NCBI RefSeq assembly: GCF_001269925.1
Contig: NZ_LHVO01000013.1
Span: 39,437-103,436, forward strand
Direction of reading: 5' to 3'
Source of the DNA: Pseudomonas sp. MIACH
Lineage (GTDB): Bacteria; Pseudomonadota; Gammaproteobacteria; Pseudomonadales; Pseudomonadaceae
Length of the DNA: 64,000 nucleotides
Under the pieces are notes generated by a model. The model had not been told where the DNA came from and ran no database searches. It was given only the letters and a program-made list of their open reading frames with translations. A program made the translations under genes and the position numbers. Of the stretch, positions 17,585 through 27,322 are shown in pieces. Position 1 is the first letter of the stretch. Each line of letters starts with the position of its first letter.

Positions 17585-18838
17585 TTACCAAAGGGCGATG
17601 TCATAGGTGAGGTAGAGGCGATTGCTGTCGCGGCCGCGGGAGAACTCAGAGCGGTAGACATAGTTGCGCATGCGCACGCCCAGCCCCTTGAACGTGCCGG
17701 CTTGCACAACGTAAGCCAGCTCGGTATCACGCTCCCATTCCTTGACCGTGGTCGTGGACTTACCGTCATTGCCGCTCAGGTAGCGCGTTGAAAAGGTCAA
17801 GCCGGGCACGCCGACGGCGGCGAAGTTGTAGCCGTAGTTGAGCATCCAGGTCTTCTCGTCCTCCTCAATGAATTTGCCGATGCCGGCATTACTGAACGAG
17901 TAGACGGTTGCGCCGCTGATGTAGGGTAAACCGGCATCACCACGAAGGGCTTGGTAACCCCCTCCGACGGTATGGCCTGAGATCACGTAGGACAACTGGC
18001 CGCTGAACATGTCATTGTCGATTTTGCCTGCGTAGGCAGAGCCGCTATCAACGCTGTTGAAGTAGCGCAGGTCGCTGGTCAGCACGCCACCGGCCAGCGG
18101 CAGGTCGTGCTGGATGCCGGCGAAGTTCTGTCGGTAGAAGTTCTCGAGTTCCCCGTAGAAATAACTCAAGCGAAGGTTTTTGCCCCATTTGTACTCAGCC
18201 CCGGCGTAGGTGAAATCTCCGGATTTTTCCCCGCTGTAGCCATCAGGCACGATCGGCACGCTGTTGGTGGAGTCGCGCAATTTGAAGCGGTCCAGATGCC
18301 CGCCGGTGACGGTCAGGTTTTCGATGTCAGTGCTGCTGACCTGGGTGCCCTGGTAGGTCTGGGGCAACAAGCGTGCATCGTTGTAAATCAGCACCGGTGT
18401 CTTGGGCAGCAAGGTGCCGTACTTGACGGTGGTTTTGGCGAACCTGGCTTTTGCGGTAGCGCCGGCGCTGGCAAACTCGTCGGCCGCTCGCCCGTCATCA
18501 TGCACCGGCATAAGCCCGGTACCACTGCGACCACGCCCTGAATCCAGCTTTACGCCATAGAGTCCCAGGGCGTCCACGCCGAAGCCGAGGGTGCCCGCAG
18601 TAAATCCGGACTGATAGTCCAGCAGAAATCCCTGGGCCCACTCGGTACGTTCGCTTTTTGCCGTTCTGGCGGCTCGCGCACTCAAGCCGTGCTCGTCGCG
18701 GAAGTTCTCGTTGAAATACACATTGCGCAGTTGCAGCTTGAGTTTGCTGTCATCAATAAAACCTTCGGCGTTGGCCCCTGCGACGGGTACCAGGCCTAAC
18801 GCGCAAAACAAAGCCCGACGGGTATACACATGGTTCAT
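17585..18838 (-). CDS. OprD-family outer-membrane porin
   Basis: This is a substrate-specific porin of about 417 residues. A signal peptide (about 1-24, ending GANAEG) precedes the typical OprD start FIDDSKLKLQLRNVYFNENFRDE. The rest is alternating amphipathic strands of an 18-stranded barrel, ending in an aromatic-rich strand (LYLTYDIALW) as required for outer-membrane insertion. OprD proteins of the OccK branch take up carboxylates, and the neighbours CitMHS and DctA favour this. The start at 18838 is the one that gives a clean signal peptide. Confidence 0.9.
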   Translation of the reverse strand: MNHVYTRRALFCALGLVPVAGANAEGFIDDSKLKLQLRNVYFNENFRDEHGLSARAARTAKSERTEWAQGFLLDYQSGFTAGTLGFGVDALGLYGVKLDSGRGRSGTGLMPVHDDGRAADEFASAGATAKARFAKTTVKYGTLLPKTPVLIYNDARLLPQTYQGTQVSSTDIENLTVTGGHLDRFKLRDSTNSVPIVPDGYSGEKSGDFTYAGAEYKWGKNLRLSYFYGELENFYRQNFAGIQHDLPLAGGVLTSDLRYFNSVDSGSAYAGKIDNDMFSGQLSYVISGHTVGGGYQALRGDAGLPYISGATVYSFSNAGIGKFIEEDEKTWMLNYGYNFAAVGVPGLTFSTRYLSGNDGKSTTTVKEWERDTELAYVVQAGTFKGLGVRMRNYVYRSEFSRGRDSNRLYLTYDIALW

Positions 18839-18929
18839 GGCAAATGACTCGTTGTTGTTATTTGGGGTGCAGGGCGACACGCGCCTCGTGAGTGAGGCGC
18901 GATGGAAGACAGCAAAGGTTATGGTTGAA

Positions 18930-20234
18930 TCAGGTGAACAGGCTGATGGCCCCGGTCAACAAGGCCAGCGCGGTGACGACCAGAGAGGTCAGCACTGCCC
19001 ATTTGACGGTGGCCTTCTGGAAGTCGCCAATATCGCGATCGACCATGCCCACCAGCAACAGGGTCGAGGCCACCAGCGGACTCATGAGGTGAACCGGCTG
19101 CCCCAGGATCGAGGCGCGCGCGATTTCAACCGGGTCGATGCCATAAGCGGCGGCGGCATTAGCCAGGATCGGCACCACGCCAAAATAGTAGGCGTCATTG
19201 GACAGTACGAAGGTCAGCGGCATGCTGGTGATCGCAACCACCAATGGAAACAGGTGGCCCCAGGACGGCGGGATCCAGTCGACCAGGGTCTGTGCCAGGG
19301 CGTCCACCATCTTTGTGCCGGAGAAGATCCCGGCAAAGATCCCGGCGGCGAATACCAGCAACACCACGGTCATGGCGTTGCCCGAGTGCGCCAGGATGCG
19401 TTCTTTCTGAATGTCCAATTGCGGGTAGTTGATCATCAGCGCAAGCACGAAGCCGATCAGGAACAGGATCGCGGAATGCATCAGCCCCATCACCAGCGCC
19501 GCCATCACCGCTATCACCAGTACCAGGTTGACATAGGCCAGCTTCGGACGTTTGTGGGGCGTGTCCTCGAGAATCGCGTTGATGTAGCAATCGCCGCCGC
19601 CGCTTTGCAGTTGCACGTTGCCGATACGCTTGCGCTCTGCGCGACCCAGTATGAAGGCCGTGAAGATCACCCACAGGGCACCGCCGATCATGGTCGGCAG
19701 CAACGGCACGAAGTATTCACCGGCATCCAGGCCCAACGCGGCAATAGCCCGTGTCGCGGGGCCGCCCCAGGGTGTCATGCCACTCATGATGCTCAGCGAC
19801 AGCATGGAGATGGTCGCCAGGATCATCGGGTTCATGCCGATGCGTTTGTACAGCGGCAGCATCGCTGCGCAGGTGATCATGTAGGTCGTTGTGCCGTCGC
19901 CGTCGAGCGCCACCAGCAACGACAGCAGGGCAGTGCCCACCGCGATCTTCATCGGGTCACCGTTGACCCGCTTGAGGATTTTGCGGATCAGTGGGTCGAA
20001 CAGGCCCGCGTCGATCATCAGGCCGAAGAACAGGATTGCAAACAACAGCAGTGCTGCAGACGGTGCGACCATTTTCAGGCCGTCGAGCATCATCTTGCCG
20101 GTGGTGCCGCCAAAGCCGCCGATCACCGCGAAGACGATGGGAACCACGGTGAGCGCGACGATGGGCGACAAGCGCTTCGTCATGATGAGGAAGGTGAATA
20201 CGACCACCATGGCCAAGCCAAGGAAAGCGAGCAT
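18930..20234 (-). CDS. CitMHS-family citrate:metal/proton symporter
   Basis: This is an inner-membrane transporter of 434 residues with about twelve helices, of the CitMHS family that carries citrate or related tricarboxylates, often as a divalent-metal complex. Family features seen are LVALDGDGTTTYMITCAAMLPLY and the SGMTPWGGPATRA loop in the first half, with FVLSNDAYYFGVVPILA and PVHLMSPLVAS in the second. It is followed by the porin gene and preceded by dctA. Transport of citrate itself is not proven; isocitrate, aconitate or tricarballylate are alternatives. Confidence 0.9.
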   Translation of the reverse strand: MLAFLGLAMVVVFTFLIMTKRLSPIVALTVVPIVFAVIGGFGGTTGKMMLDGLKMVAPSAALLLFAILFFGLMIDAGLFDPLIRKILKRVNGDPMKIAVGTALLSLLVALDGDGTTTYMITCAAMLPLYKRIGMNPMILATISMLSLSIMSGMTPWGGPATRAIAALGLDAGEYFVPLLPTMIGGALWVIFTAFILGRAERKRIGNVQLQSGGGDCYINAILEDTPHKRPKLAYVNLVLVIAVMAALVMGLMHSAILFLIGFVLALMINYPQLDIQKERILAHSGNAMTVVLLVFAAGIFAGIFSGTKMVDALAQTLVDWIPPSWGHLFPLVVAITSMPLTFVLSNDAYYFGVVPILANAAAAYGIDPVEIARASILGQPVHLMSPLVASTLLLVGMVDRDIGDFQKATVKWAVLTSLVVTALALLTGAISLFT

Positions 20235-20370
20235 AGGACGATTCTCTTGTTGTTATCGTAAAAATGGCTGACGCCGAGGCGCACGAGCCCTGACCCGCCG
20301 GGCGGCACAATGGCGCCTGGCGGGGAGGGGGGTTCAGTCAAGTCAGGGGGGAGGCGTTATCCGGTTTTCT

Positions 20371-21672
20371 CTAGACGCGTTTGGCGACCTTCAAGTCTTT
20401 CCAGGCGTTTCCCGGTGCCGCAGAAGATTTTGCGTCGAGCATCCGGTTCAGCGTTTCGCGGTGGCAGGCATTTTCAGACATCGAAATCACTACCGTCGCT
20501 ACCGCGTTACTGGCCAGGCTGGTCAGGGCGCGCGCTTCAGACATGAAGCGGTCAACACCGATCAGCAATGCCAGGCCGGCCAATGGGATGTCGTGAATGA
20601 CCGTCAGGGTCGAGGCGAGCGCCACGAACCCGCTGCCAGTAACGCCGGCGGCACCTTTGGAGGACAGCAGCATGATCGCCAGCATGGTGATGATTTGCGT
20701 AAAGCTCAGGTCGATGTTGCAGGCCTGGGCAATGAAAATCGCCGCCAACGACAGGTAGATGGCCGTGCCGTCCAGGTTGAACGAGTAGCCGGTGGGCAGT
20801 ACCAGGCCGACGACGCCTTTTTTGCAGCCCAGTGCTTCGAGTTTCTCCAGCATGCGCGGCATCACAGGTTCCGTGGAAGAGGTGCCAAGTACCACCAGGA
20901 ACTCTTCCCGAAAGTAGCGCAGCAGTTTCCACAGGCTGAAGCCGTTGGCGCGGCAAATGCTGCCCAGTACCACGAACACGAAAAAGCCGCAGGCGATATA
21001 CAAGGTCATGATCAACTTCGCCAGCGAACCCAGCGAGGTGATGCCGTACTGGCCGACAGTGAACGCCAAAGCCCCAAAAGCGCCGACCGGTGCGAAACGC
21101 ATCAGGTAAGAAAAGATCTTGAAGACCATTTGCGAGGCGGATTCGAGCACGTCGAGTACCGGTTTGCCACGCTCGCCCAGCGACGACAAGGCAAAGCCGG
21201 ACAACACCGCGATAAACAGCACCGGCAACACTTCACCTTTACTGAAGGCGCCGATAAACGTCTCGGGAATGATGTGCATGAAAAACTCCACAACCCCAAG
21301 CTTTGCGGCCGACTCCGTGTACTGGGCCAATCCTTTGGTGCTCAGTTGGTTGGGATCAATGTTCATGCCGGCGCCCGGCTGGAATACGTACACCGCGACC
21401 AGGCCAATCACCAGGCTGATCACCGTCAGGACGAAGAACAGCAGCATGGTTTTGCCGAGCAGGCGTCCGAGCGAGCGCTTGTCGCTCATCCCGGCGATGC
21501 CGGTGACGATGGTGCAGAACACCACGGGCGCAATCATCATCTTGATAAGTTTGATGAACGCGTCACCCAGCGGTTTGAGTGCAATGGCCTGCTGGGCCCA
21601 GAAATGCCCGACCACGATGCCCAGCACCACGGCGCAGAGAATCTGGAAGTAGAGCGATTTAACAACTTTCAT
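20371..21672 (-). CDS. dctA: C4-dicarboxylate transporter DctA
   Basis: This is a sodium/proton-coupled symporter of the DAACS (GltPh) family, 433 residues. It begins MKVVKSLYFQILCAVVLGI, the DctA N-terminus, and has the conserved LVLPTGYSFNLDGTAIY and SSKGAAGVTGSGFVALAST regions that form the substrate and ion sites. It takes up succinate, fumarate and malate. The start is set by the family N-terminus; longer in-frame starts are not credible. This is probably a cluster-specific paralogue rather than the housekeeping dctA, because it sits between the isomerase and CitMHS genes. Confidence 0.92.
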   Translation of the reverse strand: MKVVKSLYFQILCAVVLGIVVGHFWAQQAIALKPLGDAFIKLIKMMIAPVVFCTIVTGIAGMSDKRSLGRLLGKTMLLFFVLTVISLVIGLVAVYVFQPGAGMNIDPNQLSTKGLAQYTESAAKLGVVEFFMHIIPETFIGAFSKGEVLPVLFIAVLSGFALSSLGERGKPVLDVLESASQMVFKIFSYLMRFAPVGAFGALAFTVGQYGITSLGSLAKLIMTLYIACGFFVFVVLGSICRANGFSLWKLLRYFREEFLVVLGTSSTEPVMPRMLEKLEALGCKKGVVGLVLPTGYSFNLDGTAIYLSLAAIFIAQACNIDLSFTQIITMLAIMLLSSKGAAGVTGSGFVALASTLTVIHDIPLAGLALLIGVDRFMSEARALTSLASNAVATVVISMSENACHRETLNRMLDAKSSAAPGNAWKDLKVAKRV

Positions 21673-21727
21673 GGCATCACCCATTTTTAGAATTGTGCGG
21701 ATGCAAAAATGCCAACGACCGCCGGAA

Positions 21728-22810
21728 TTATCCGGCGAGGCGCTGAGAGTCAGTGGCGTAGACGTAACCGGAAAAAAGCCTGCGCGCGGTGCGTACGACG
21801 GACGCTTGAATTGTCTCACCGTTGACGCCGGTGTAGGACAATACGACATCAATTCCGCCGCTCGGGTGTTCGATACGCACTGCTTCAAGGCGCGGCGTAC
21901 TGATCCCGCCGAGCATCTGCGCGACGATGCTGCCTTCTATCACGCACGCGGTAGCTAAACCAATCGAGCCCGTGATGGCCAGCGCGCGGTGGCAGCTGTG
22001 CGGCATGAAATAGCGAACCTGAATCGTACCGCCGGCCTTTGCAGGCGATACCAGGACCGGTTTGGGAATCACCTTGTTGCTGACATCGCCTAAGCCCATG
22101 GCCAGGCCGGCCTGAAGCCGCAGAGTCTCAAGGCGTCGCAGGAATTCTTTATCGGCGTCCAGTTCCGCCGGGCTCTCATCGCCACGCTTGCCCAGCTGGC
22201 TGGCTTCGACGAGCACCATGGGCATCGCCATGTCGATACAGGTCACCGCAATGCCATCGATGACGTCTTGCGTGTTGCCGGTGGGAAAGAGTTTGCCAGT
22301 CTTGCTACCGGCTGCATCCAGGAAGGTCAATTGCACCGGCGCCGCGGTACCGGGCACGCCATCAATGGCGGTATCGCCCTCATAGCTGACTTTGCCGTCC
22401 GGTGTGTACACCTCGGAATGGATGAACGTGCCGGTGTTTACGTTGCGAATACGTACGCGGGTGCGCTCTTGGGTGGCTTTGACCAGACCTTGTTCAATGG
22501 CGAACGGGCCAACCGCGCACAGCATGTTGCCGCAGTTGGGGGCGCTGTCGACCCTGCGTTGTGAAACCATCACTTGAACGAACAAGTAATCAACGTCCGC
22601 ATCCGGGTGCAGCGAAGGGCTGACAATCGCAACCTTGCTGGTTTGCGGGCTGCCACCGCCGATGCCGTCGATCTCCAGTTCATGACCGGAGCCCATCAGG
22701 TTGAGTAGCAGTTCGTCACGGGCCTCAACGGCTGCGGGCAAGTCCCAGTCGAGAAAAACCGGACCTTTGGAGGTGCCGCCGCGCATCAGCACACAGGGAA
22801 TTCTTTGCAT
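21728..22810 (-). CDS. PrpF/GalD-family isomerase (4-oxalomesaconate tautomerase-like)
   Basis: This cytosolic enzyme of 360 residues has the diaminopimelate-epimerase fold. The start QRIPCVLMRGGTSKGPVFL and the DSAPNCGNM motif (active-site region at the end of a helix) define the PrpF family. The length matches GalD of P. putida, which interconverts 4-oxalomesaconate tautomers in gallate breakdown; other members isomerise methylaconitate or aconitate. No gallate dioxygenase or hydratase (galA, galB) or aldolase (galC) is adjacent. A tricarboxylate isomerase role with the neighbouring transporters is therefore plausible. It is first in the minus-strand run and divergent from a LysR gene. Confidence 0.85.
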   Translation of the reverse strand: MQRIPCVLMRGGTSKGPVFLDWDLPAAVEARDELLLNLMGSGHELEIDGIGGGSPQTSKVAIVSPSLHPDADVDYLFVQVMVSQRRVDSAPNCGNMLCAVGPFAIEQGLVKATQERTRVRIRNVNTGTFIHSEVYTPDGKVSYEGDTAIDGVPGTAAPVQLTFLDAAGSKTGKLFPTGNTQDVIDGIAVTCIDMAMPMVLVEASQLGKRGDESPAELDADKEFLRRLETLRLQAGLAMGLGDVSNKVIPKPVLVSPAKAGGTIQVRYFMPHSCHRALAITGSIGLATACVIEGSIVAQMLGGISTPRLEAVRIEHPSGGIDVVLSYTGVNGETIQASVVRTARRLFSGYVYATDSQRLAG

Positions 22811-22975
22811 GATACTGACTCTTGTTGATCAATTGATGTAATTGATGTTCTTGGAGCAAGAGTCTCAAGCTTTAAAAAATGTTTCAAATGCAAAAATTGA
22901 CGAGATTGTTGCGTTTTACGAATGATAAATTTACGCTGAATTTCCTTTTGACGCCCCCTGCTGATGAGATAAGAC

Positions 22976-23866
22976 ATGGAATATGAGCTGAACGACATTC
23001 GATCATTCGTGAAAATCGCCGAACTTGGGAGCTTTCACGAAGCAGCTGATGCCTTGCACCTGTCTCAACCTGCACTCAGTCGCCGGATAAAAAAACTGGA
23101 AGAGGGGTTGGGCACCTCATTGCTTGATCGCACCACGCGCAAGGTCAGCCTCACGAGCGTCGGCCGTGACTTTCTTCCAAAAGCACGTCGGTTGCTGGAC
23201 GACTTCGATGAGTCGATTCTCAATATCCGCGAATTGGCCGAACGCCAGATTGGTCGGGTGACCCTGGCGTGTATTCCTACTGCAGCTTTCTATTTCTTGC
23301 CGTCAGTCATTCGCCTGTATAACGAGCGCTACCCCAAAATCCGCATCCGCCTGCTGGATTTAAGTGCCAATGAGGGGCTTGAAGCGGTACTGCGCGGGGA
23401 AGCCGACTTCGGTATCAATATGATGAGTGGGCAGCATCCGGACATTGAGTTCGTCCCATTGGTCAGCGAACCTTTTGTATTGGCGTGCCGGCGTGATCAT
23501 GAATTGGCCGGACGCAGTTCGGTCACCTGGTCTGAATTGAGCGATTACCGTCTTATCGGGGTAGGGCGCCTGAGCGGGAACCGGATGCTGCTCGATCACG
23601 CGTTGTCTGGCTTGAGTTGGCGGCCGCAATGGTTCTACGAAGTCCAGCACCTCTCTACTTCGTTGGGGCTGGTGGAGGCCGGACTGGGGGTTTCGGCGAT
23701 GCCGAGCCTGGCCATGCCGGCGGAAGATCATCCCACCTTGGTCAGCGTGCCGTTGATCGAGCCCGTGGTGAACCGCTCATTGGGGCTGGTCTACCGCCGC
23801 GGGGCATCGCTCTCGCCGGCGGCGGAAAAATTCGTCTCGATACTGCTTGAACAATGGCCGCAATGA
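22976..23866 (+). CDS. LysR-family regulator of the carboxylate cluster
   Basis: This regulator of 296 residues has an N-terminal winged helix-turn-helix (about 3-62; GSFHEAADALHLSQPALSRRI) and an effector-binding domain with LGLVEAGLGVSAMPS near the C-terminus. It is divergent from the isomerase gene with a 165-base AT-rich gap, the standard arrangement for a LysR activator of the facing operon. It resembles GalR-type regulators in position. The effector is probably the imported acid or its isomerised product, which is inference. Confidence 0.88.
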   Translation: MEYELNDIRSFVKIAELGSFHEAADALHLSQPALSRRIKKLEEGLGTSLLDRTTRKVSLTSVGRDFLPKARRLLDDFDESILNIRELAERQIGRVTLACIPTAAFYFLPSVIRLYNERYPKIRIRLLDLSANEGLEAVLRGEADFGINMMSGQHPDIEFVPLVSEPFVLACRRDHELAGRSSVTWSELSDYRLIGVGRLSGNRMLLDHALSGLSWRPQWFYEVQHLSTSLGLVEAGLGVSAMPSLAMPAEDHPTLVSVPLIEPVVNRSLGLVYRRGASLSPAAEKFVSILLEQWPQ

Positions 23867-23888
23867 TCCATACGGCGAGTATTTTTTC

Positions 23889-24794
23889 TCAAACACGACG
23901 CGGCTCGCCCTCGGCAATCTTGCGCATCAGGCTCAGGTAGCGACTCGCTGCCAGCCCCAGGGGGCGGTTCTTTACCCAGATGATATCGACCCATAACCGC
24001 ATCTGACTTGGCATGTAGTCAAACACCACCTCCGTCAATGCACCCGCAGTGATCAAGGGTTGTACCAGCGGTTGTGGAAGATAAGCCCAGCCCAATCCTT
24101 GCTGCACCAGGTCCAGCGTTGCCAGGTAATTGTCGCTGTGCCAAATGCGCCGTGACAGCACAACACGTGGATCAGAGTCGCTAGGTCCTCCAGTAGCCAC
24201 GATGATCTGCCGAACGTTGACCAGTTGCTCTTCACTTAAGGGGCTTTTCTTGCCGGCGGCCGCAGGATGATCAGGAGAGGCAACGGCCACCAGCAACTGG
24301 CTTCCCGCCTCAAGAAACGTCTCCCGCTCGTCGAGCCCTGGTCGTTCAAATCCAAGTGCCAATTGCACACGTCCCTCATGGAGCATGCGCATCGCCTCCG
24401 GATGGGACGCGGAGCGAATCTCGATTTCAAGCGTGGGGAACTCGCTGGCGATAATGGACAGCGGACGATTCCATACACCTGTTTGCAACTCCGGCGCCAT
24501 CGCCAGGACCAGGCGCTCCTCCAACCCTTGATGAAGCTGGAGCGCATGGGCGTCCAGCAGGTTTAACTGGCTGGCGACCTGTCGTGCCTGGGGCTCAAGT
24601 GCTTTGGCGGCGGCCGTAGGAATGGCTTTGCGGGTTGATCGGTCAAAAAGCAATAAATCCAGCTCTGCTTCAAGCTGCGACACCGCCATGTTGATGGCCG
24701 AGGGTACCCGGCCCAATTTGCGTGCGGCGGCAGAAAAGGAGCCGCTGTCGACAACCGCAAGGAAAACTTTCAGTGACTCACTGGTAAACGCCAT
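23889..24794 (-). CDS. LysR-family regulator of the SDR/aminotransferase cluster
   Basis: This regulator of 301 residues has the helix-turn-helix at about 3-62 (SGSFSAAARKLGRVPSAINMAVSQLE). It ends tail-to-tail with the previous LysR gene (22-base gap) and is divergent from the short-chain dehydrogenase gene. Its likely targets are therefore the three plus-strand genes that follow. The 97-base gap contains TCAGATTT twice (24805-24812 and 24835-24842), possible binding half-sites. Confidence 0.88.
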   Translation of the reverse strand: MAFTSESLKVFLAVVDSGSFSAAARKLGRVPSAINMAVSQLEAELDLLLFDRSTRKAIPTAAAKALEPQARQVASQLNLLDAHALQLHQGLEERLVLAMAPELQTGVWNRPLSIIASEFPTLEIEIRSASHPEAMRMLHEGRVQLALGFERPGLDERETFLEAGSQLLVAVASPDHPAAAGKKSPLSEEQLVNVRQIIVATGGPSDSDPRVVLSRRIWHSDNYLATLDLVQQGLGWAYLPQPLVQPLITAGALTEVVFDYMPSQMRLWVDIIWVKNRPLGLAASRYLSLMRKIAEGEPRRV

Positions 24795-24891
24795 GGTGGT
24801 TGTCAGATTTTCTGATGATGATCGTCTTTATTTATCAGATTTATTAGCCTAATTTCCACTTCTATTACAAATTAAGTACGTGGGGAACACC

Positions 24892-25683
24892 ATGTTAAAT
24901 ACTGATTTGAGGGGGCAAGTGGCACTTATCAGTGGTGCCGGAAGTGAAGCGGGTATTGGTATGGCGATCGCACGCAGGCTGGGTGCAGCGGGCGCGAGAT
25001 TGATCATCACCGCTAGCAGCAACCGCATCGAGGATCGAGTTAAAGAGCTACTCGCAGAAGGGTTTGAAGTTGAAGGCCGGGCAACTGACCTCACCGATGA
25101 AAGTCAGGTGCGTGAACTCGGCCTATGGGCCGCGTCAGTCTGGGGGCGGGTCGATATTCTGGTGAACAATGCCGGTATGGCCATGCAAGGAAGCCCGGAA
25201 GTTTTCTCGGAATTGGCAACGATGGAACTGCATGAGTGGAATCTTTCACTGGCCAGAAACTTAACGACCGCTTTTCTTCTGACACGGGCCGTTTTGCCCG
25301 GTATGAGGGCGAGAAGTTACGGGCGCATTGTCAATATCAGTTCCACCACGGGCACCCGGGGGAGCAATCCGGGGGAAGCCGCTTATAGCGCCGCCAAGGC
25401 AGCGATGGTGGGCATGAACATGGGACTTGCGCTGGAAGTCGCCAAGCAGGGGATTACCGTCAACAGCGTGGCCCCCGGCTGGATCACCACGGGCTCAACC
25501 ACGCCCGTTGAAGCCGAGGCGGGGCGCTTCACCCCGATTGGGCGCGCCGGCAGCCCCCGCGAAGTGGCGGCGGCGGTTGCATTTCTGGCATCGCCTGACG
25601 CCAGTTACATCACTGGGGAAGTCCTCGTGGTGGATGGCGGGAACTGTCTGGTCGAGAACAAAGCTCCTCACGGCGAGTGTTAA
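24892..25683 (+). CDS. Short-chain dehydrogenase/reductase
   Basis: This is a classical SDR of 263 residues (Rossmann fold, NAD(P)-dependent). The cofactor site is SGAGSEAGIGMAIA, the structural motif is NNAG, the catalytic Ser lies in NISSTTG, and the Tyr-Lys pair is in YSAAK. PGWITTG and the C-terminal ITGEVLVVDGG are typical. The ATG at 24892 has GGGGA five bases upstream; a GTG at 24880 would add four residues. It is first of three co-oriented genes, but the 169-base gap to the next may contain a second promoter. Substrate unknown. Confidence 0.9.
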   Translation: MLNTDLRGQVALISGAGSEAGIGMAIARRLGAAGARLIITASSNRIEDRVKELLAEGFEVEGRATDLTDESQVRELGLWAASVWGRVDILVNNAGMAMQGSPEVFSELATMELHEWNLSLARNLTTAFLLTRAVLPGMRARSYGRIVNISSTTGTRGSNPGEAAYSAAKAAMVGMNMGLALEVAKQGITVNSVAPGWITTGSTTPVEAEAGRFTPIGRAGSPREVAAAVAFLASPDASYITGEVLVVDGGNCLVENKAPHGEC

Positions 25684-25852
25684 GTTTGAATACGCTCCAG
25701 CGCGCTCAATCCACGATATTGGGCGGGGGGCTATAACCGAGATTTATAAAAGCGCGATGTATCAAAGAACAGTTGAGTTCTTTGAGCCGTATCCGGCTGT
25801 CATTCAGCAACGGACTTTTAATTAATTTGATAATTAACATAGGGTATTGATC

Positions 25853-27253
25853 ATGTCGAAAAGTGGAATTAGTGAATCAGCGATTGCTGCTTTTACCGCC
25901 TCCGAGCGTGCCCGGTTTATAGAAAACAACCCAACTTCACTGGCGCTGGCCGAGCGCGCCAAGGCGAATCTGTTCAATGGTGTGCCCATGCACTGGATGA
26001 GCGACTGGTCGATGCCTTCGCCGCTCTTCGTCCAGCGTGCAAAAGGGGCGCGCTTCACCGACGTTGACGGGCATGAATACATAGACTTTTGCCTTGGCGA
26101 CACCGGCACGATGTTTGGCCATTCACCTGATCCTATTGTCCGCGCCATCACCGAGCAGGCGAATAATGGCTTGACCACGATGCTGCCGGGCGAAGACGCG
26201 GTGGTCTGCGGCGAGTTGCTGGCTCAGCGATTCGAGCTGCCTTACTGGCAAGTGACCGCCAATGCGACTGACGCCAACCGGTATGTGCTGCGCTGGGCGC
26301 GCGCTATCACTACGCGCAACGTTTTGCTGGTGTTCGATGGCTGCTATCACGGCACTGTGGATGACGTGATGGTGCGCTACCGCGACGGCAAAACAGTGCA
26401 CCGTTCAGGTCTTGTGGGCCAAGCCTACGACTTGAGCCAATACAGTCGATCCATCCCCTTCAACGATGTCGCCGCACTGGAGGCGGCGTTAGCCCAGGGC
26501 GATGTGTGCGCGCTGATGTGCGAGCCGGCGATGACGAACATTGGCATGGTCCTGCCGGATCCGGGGTTCATGCAAAAGTGCCGAGAGCTGACCCTTAAAT
26601 ATGGCAGCCTGTTGGTCATTGATGAGACCCACACTATTTCCACCGGCCTCGGTGGATGCACTCGCCAGTGGGATTTGAAACCCGACTTTTTCGTGGTGGG
26701 TAAACCCATCGCAGGTGGCGTGCCTTGCGCGGTGTTTGGCGTTAGCGAGTCAGTCGCCTCGGCCATGCGCGACGTCCAGAAGACCATCAGCGAGGAGAGC
26801 GGCGGGCATGGCCACAGTGGCATGGGCACGACGCTGTCCGCCAATGCCCTGGCGATGCGTTGCATGCGCGTCAGTCTCGAAGAGGTCATGACAGCGTCTG
26901 CATACGAGCACATGCTGCCCCTGGCCTCAAGGCTGGCCCAGGGATTTCGAGGGTTGTTCAAGCGGCACCAACTGAACTGGTCTGTCACAGAGTTGGGCGC
27001 GCGTTGTGAGTTTCAATTCTGTGCTACCTCGCCAAGAACAGGCGCGCAAGCCGAGGCGGCTTTTCATGACAGCCTTCAAATGGCGCTGCATCTTTATCTC
27101 ATCAACCGCGGAATCCTGATCACGCCTTTTCACAACATGACCCTGTGCTGTCCGCAAACAAGTGATGCGGATATCGACAGGCTGATCGCAGAGTTGGATA
27201 ACGCGCTGACCACCCTGCTTGCCCTACCTGGCGCGCGGGTTATCGCTTCATAA
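25853..27253 (+). CDS. Class III PLP-dependent aminotransferase
   Basis: This enzyme of 466 residues belongs to the class III fold shared by omega-aminotransferases and glutamate-1-semialdehyde aminomutase. Asp257 (LLVIDETHT) should bind the pyridine nitrogen and Lys284 (VVGKPIAGG) should form the Schiff base; GCYHG at 163-167 stacks on the cofactor. The phosphate-binding segment is unusual, TANATDANRYVLRWARA instead of the common SGSEAN form. It has an N-terminal extension of about 45 residues. AGGG eight bases upstream supports the ATG at 25853. With the ligase gene downstream it suggests amine or beta-amino acid metabolism; the substrate is not known. Confidence 0.87.
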   Translation: MSKSGISESAIAAFTASERARFIENNPTSLALAERAKANLFNGVPMHWMSDWSMPSPLFVQRAKGARFTDVDGHEYIDFCLGDTGTMFGHSPDPIVRAITEQANNGLTTMLPGEDAVVCGELLAQRFELPYWQVTANATDANRYVLRWARAITTRNVLLVFDGCYHGTVDDVMVRYRDGKTVHRSGLVGQAYDLSQYSRSIPFNDVAALEAALAQGDVCALMCEPAMTNIGMVLPDPGFMQKCRELTLKYGSLLVIDETHTISTGLGGCTRQWDLKPDFFVVGKPIAGGVPCAVFGVSESVASAMRDVQKTISEESGGHGHSGMGTTLSANALAMRCMRVSLEEVMTASAYEHMLPLASRLAQGFRGLFKRHQLNWSVTELGARCEFQFCATSPRTGAQAEAAFHDSLQMALHLYLINRGILITPFHNMTLCCPQTSDADIDRLIAELDNALTTLLALPGARVIAS

Positions 27254-27322
27254 CTGCACGTCTGAAAACGCCATTGTTCTTAAATACTGCCAGTCGCTTG
27301 AATAAGCGCTAAGAGGTTTGAC

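Noticed and set aside
18711..20261. 516-codon open frame on the plus strand across the CitMHS gene
   Set aside because: It is antisense to a clear transporter gene; the product is a His/Gln/Asp-rich sequence without fold signatures.
20371..21672. Extended dctA start up to 21888
   Set aside because: The extra 72 residues overlap the end of the isomerase gene, show no family similarity, and the canonical DctA N-terminus begins at 21672.
21728..22810. Gallate-degradation cluster
   Set aside because: Only the tautomerase-like gene and a LysR are present; no dioxygenase, hydratase or aldolase genes are next to them.
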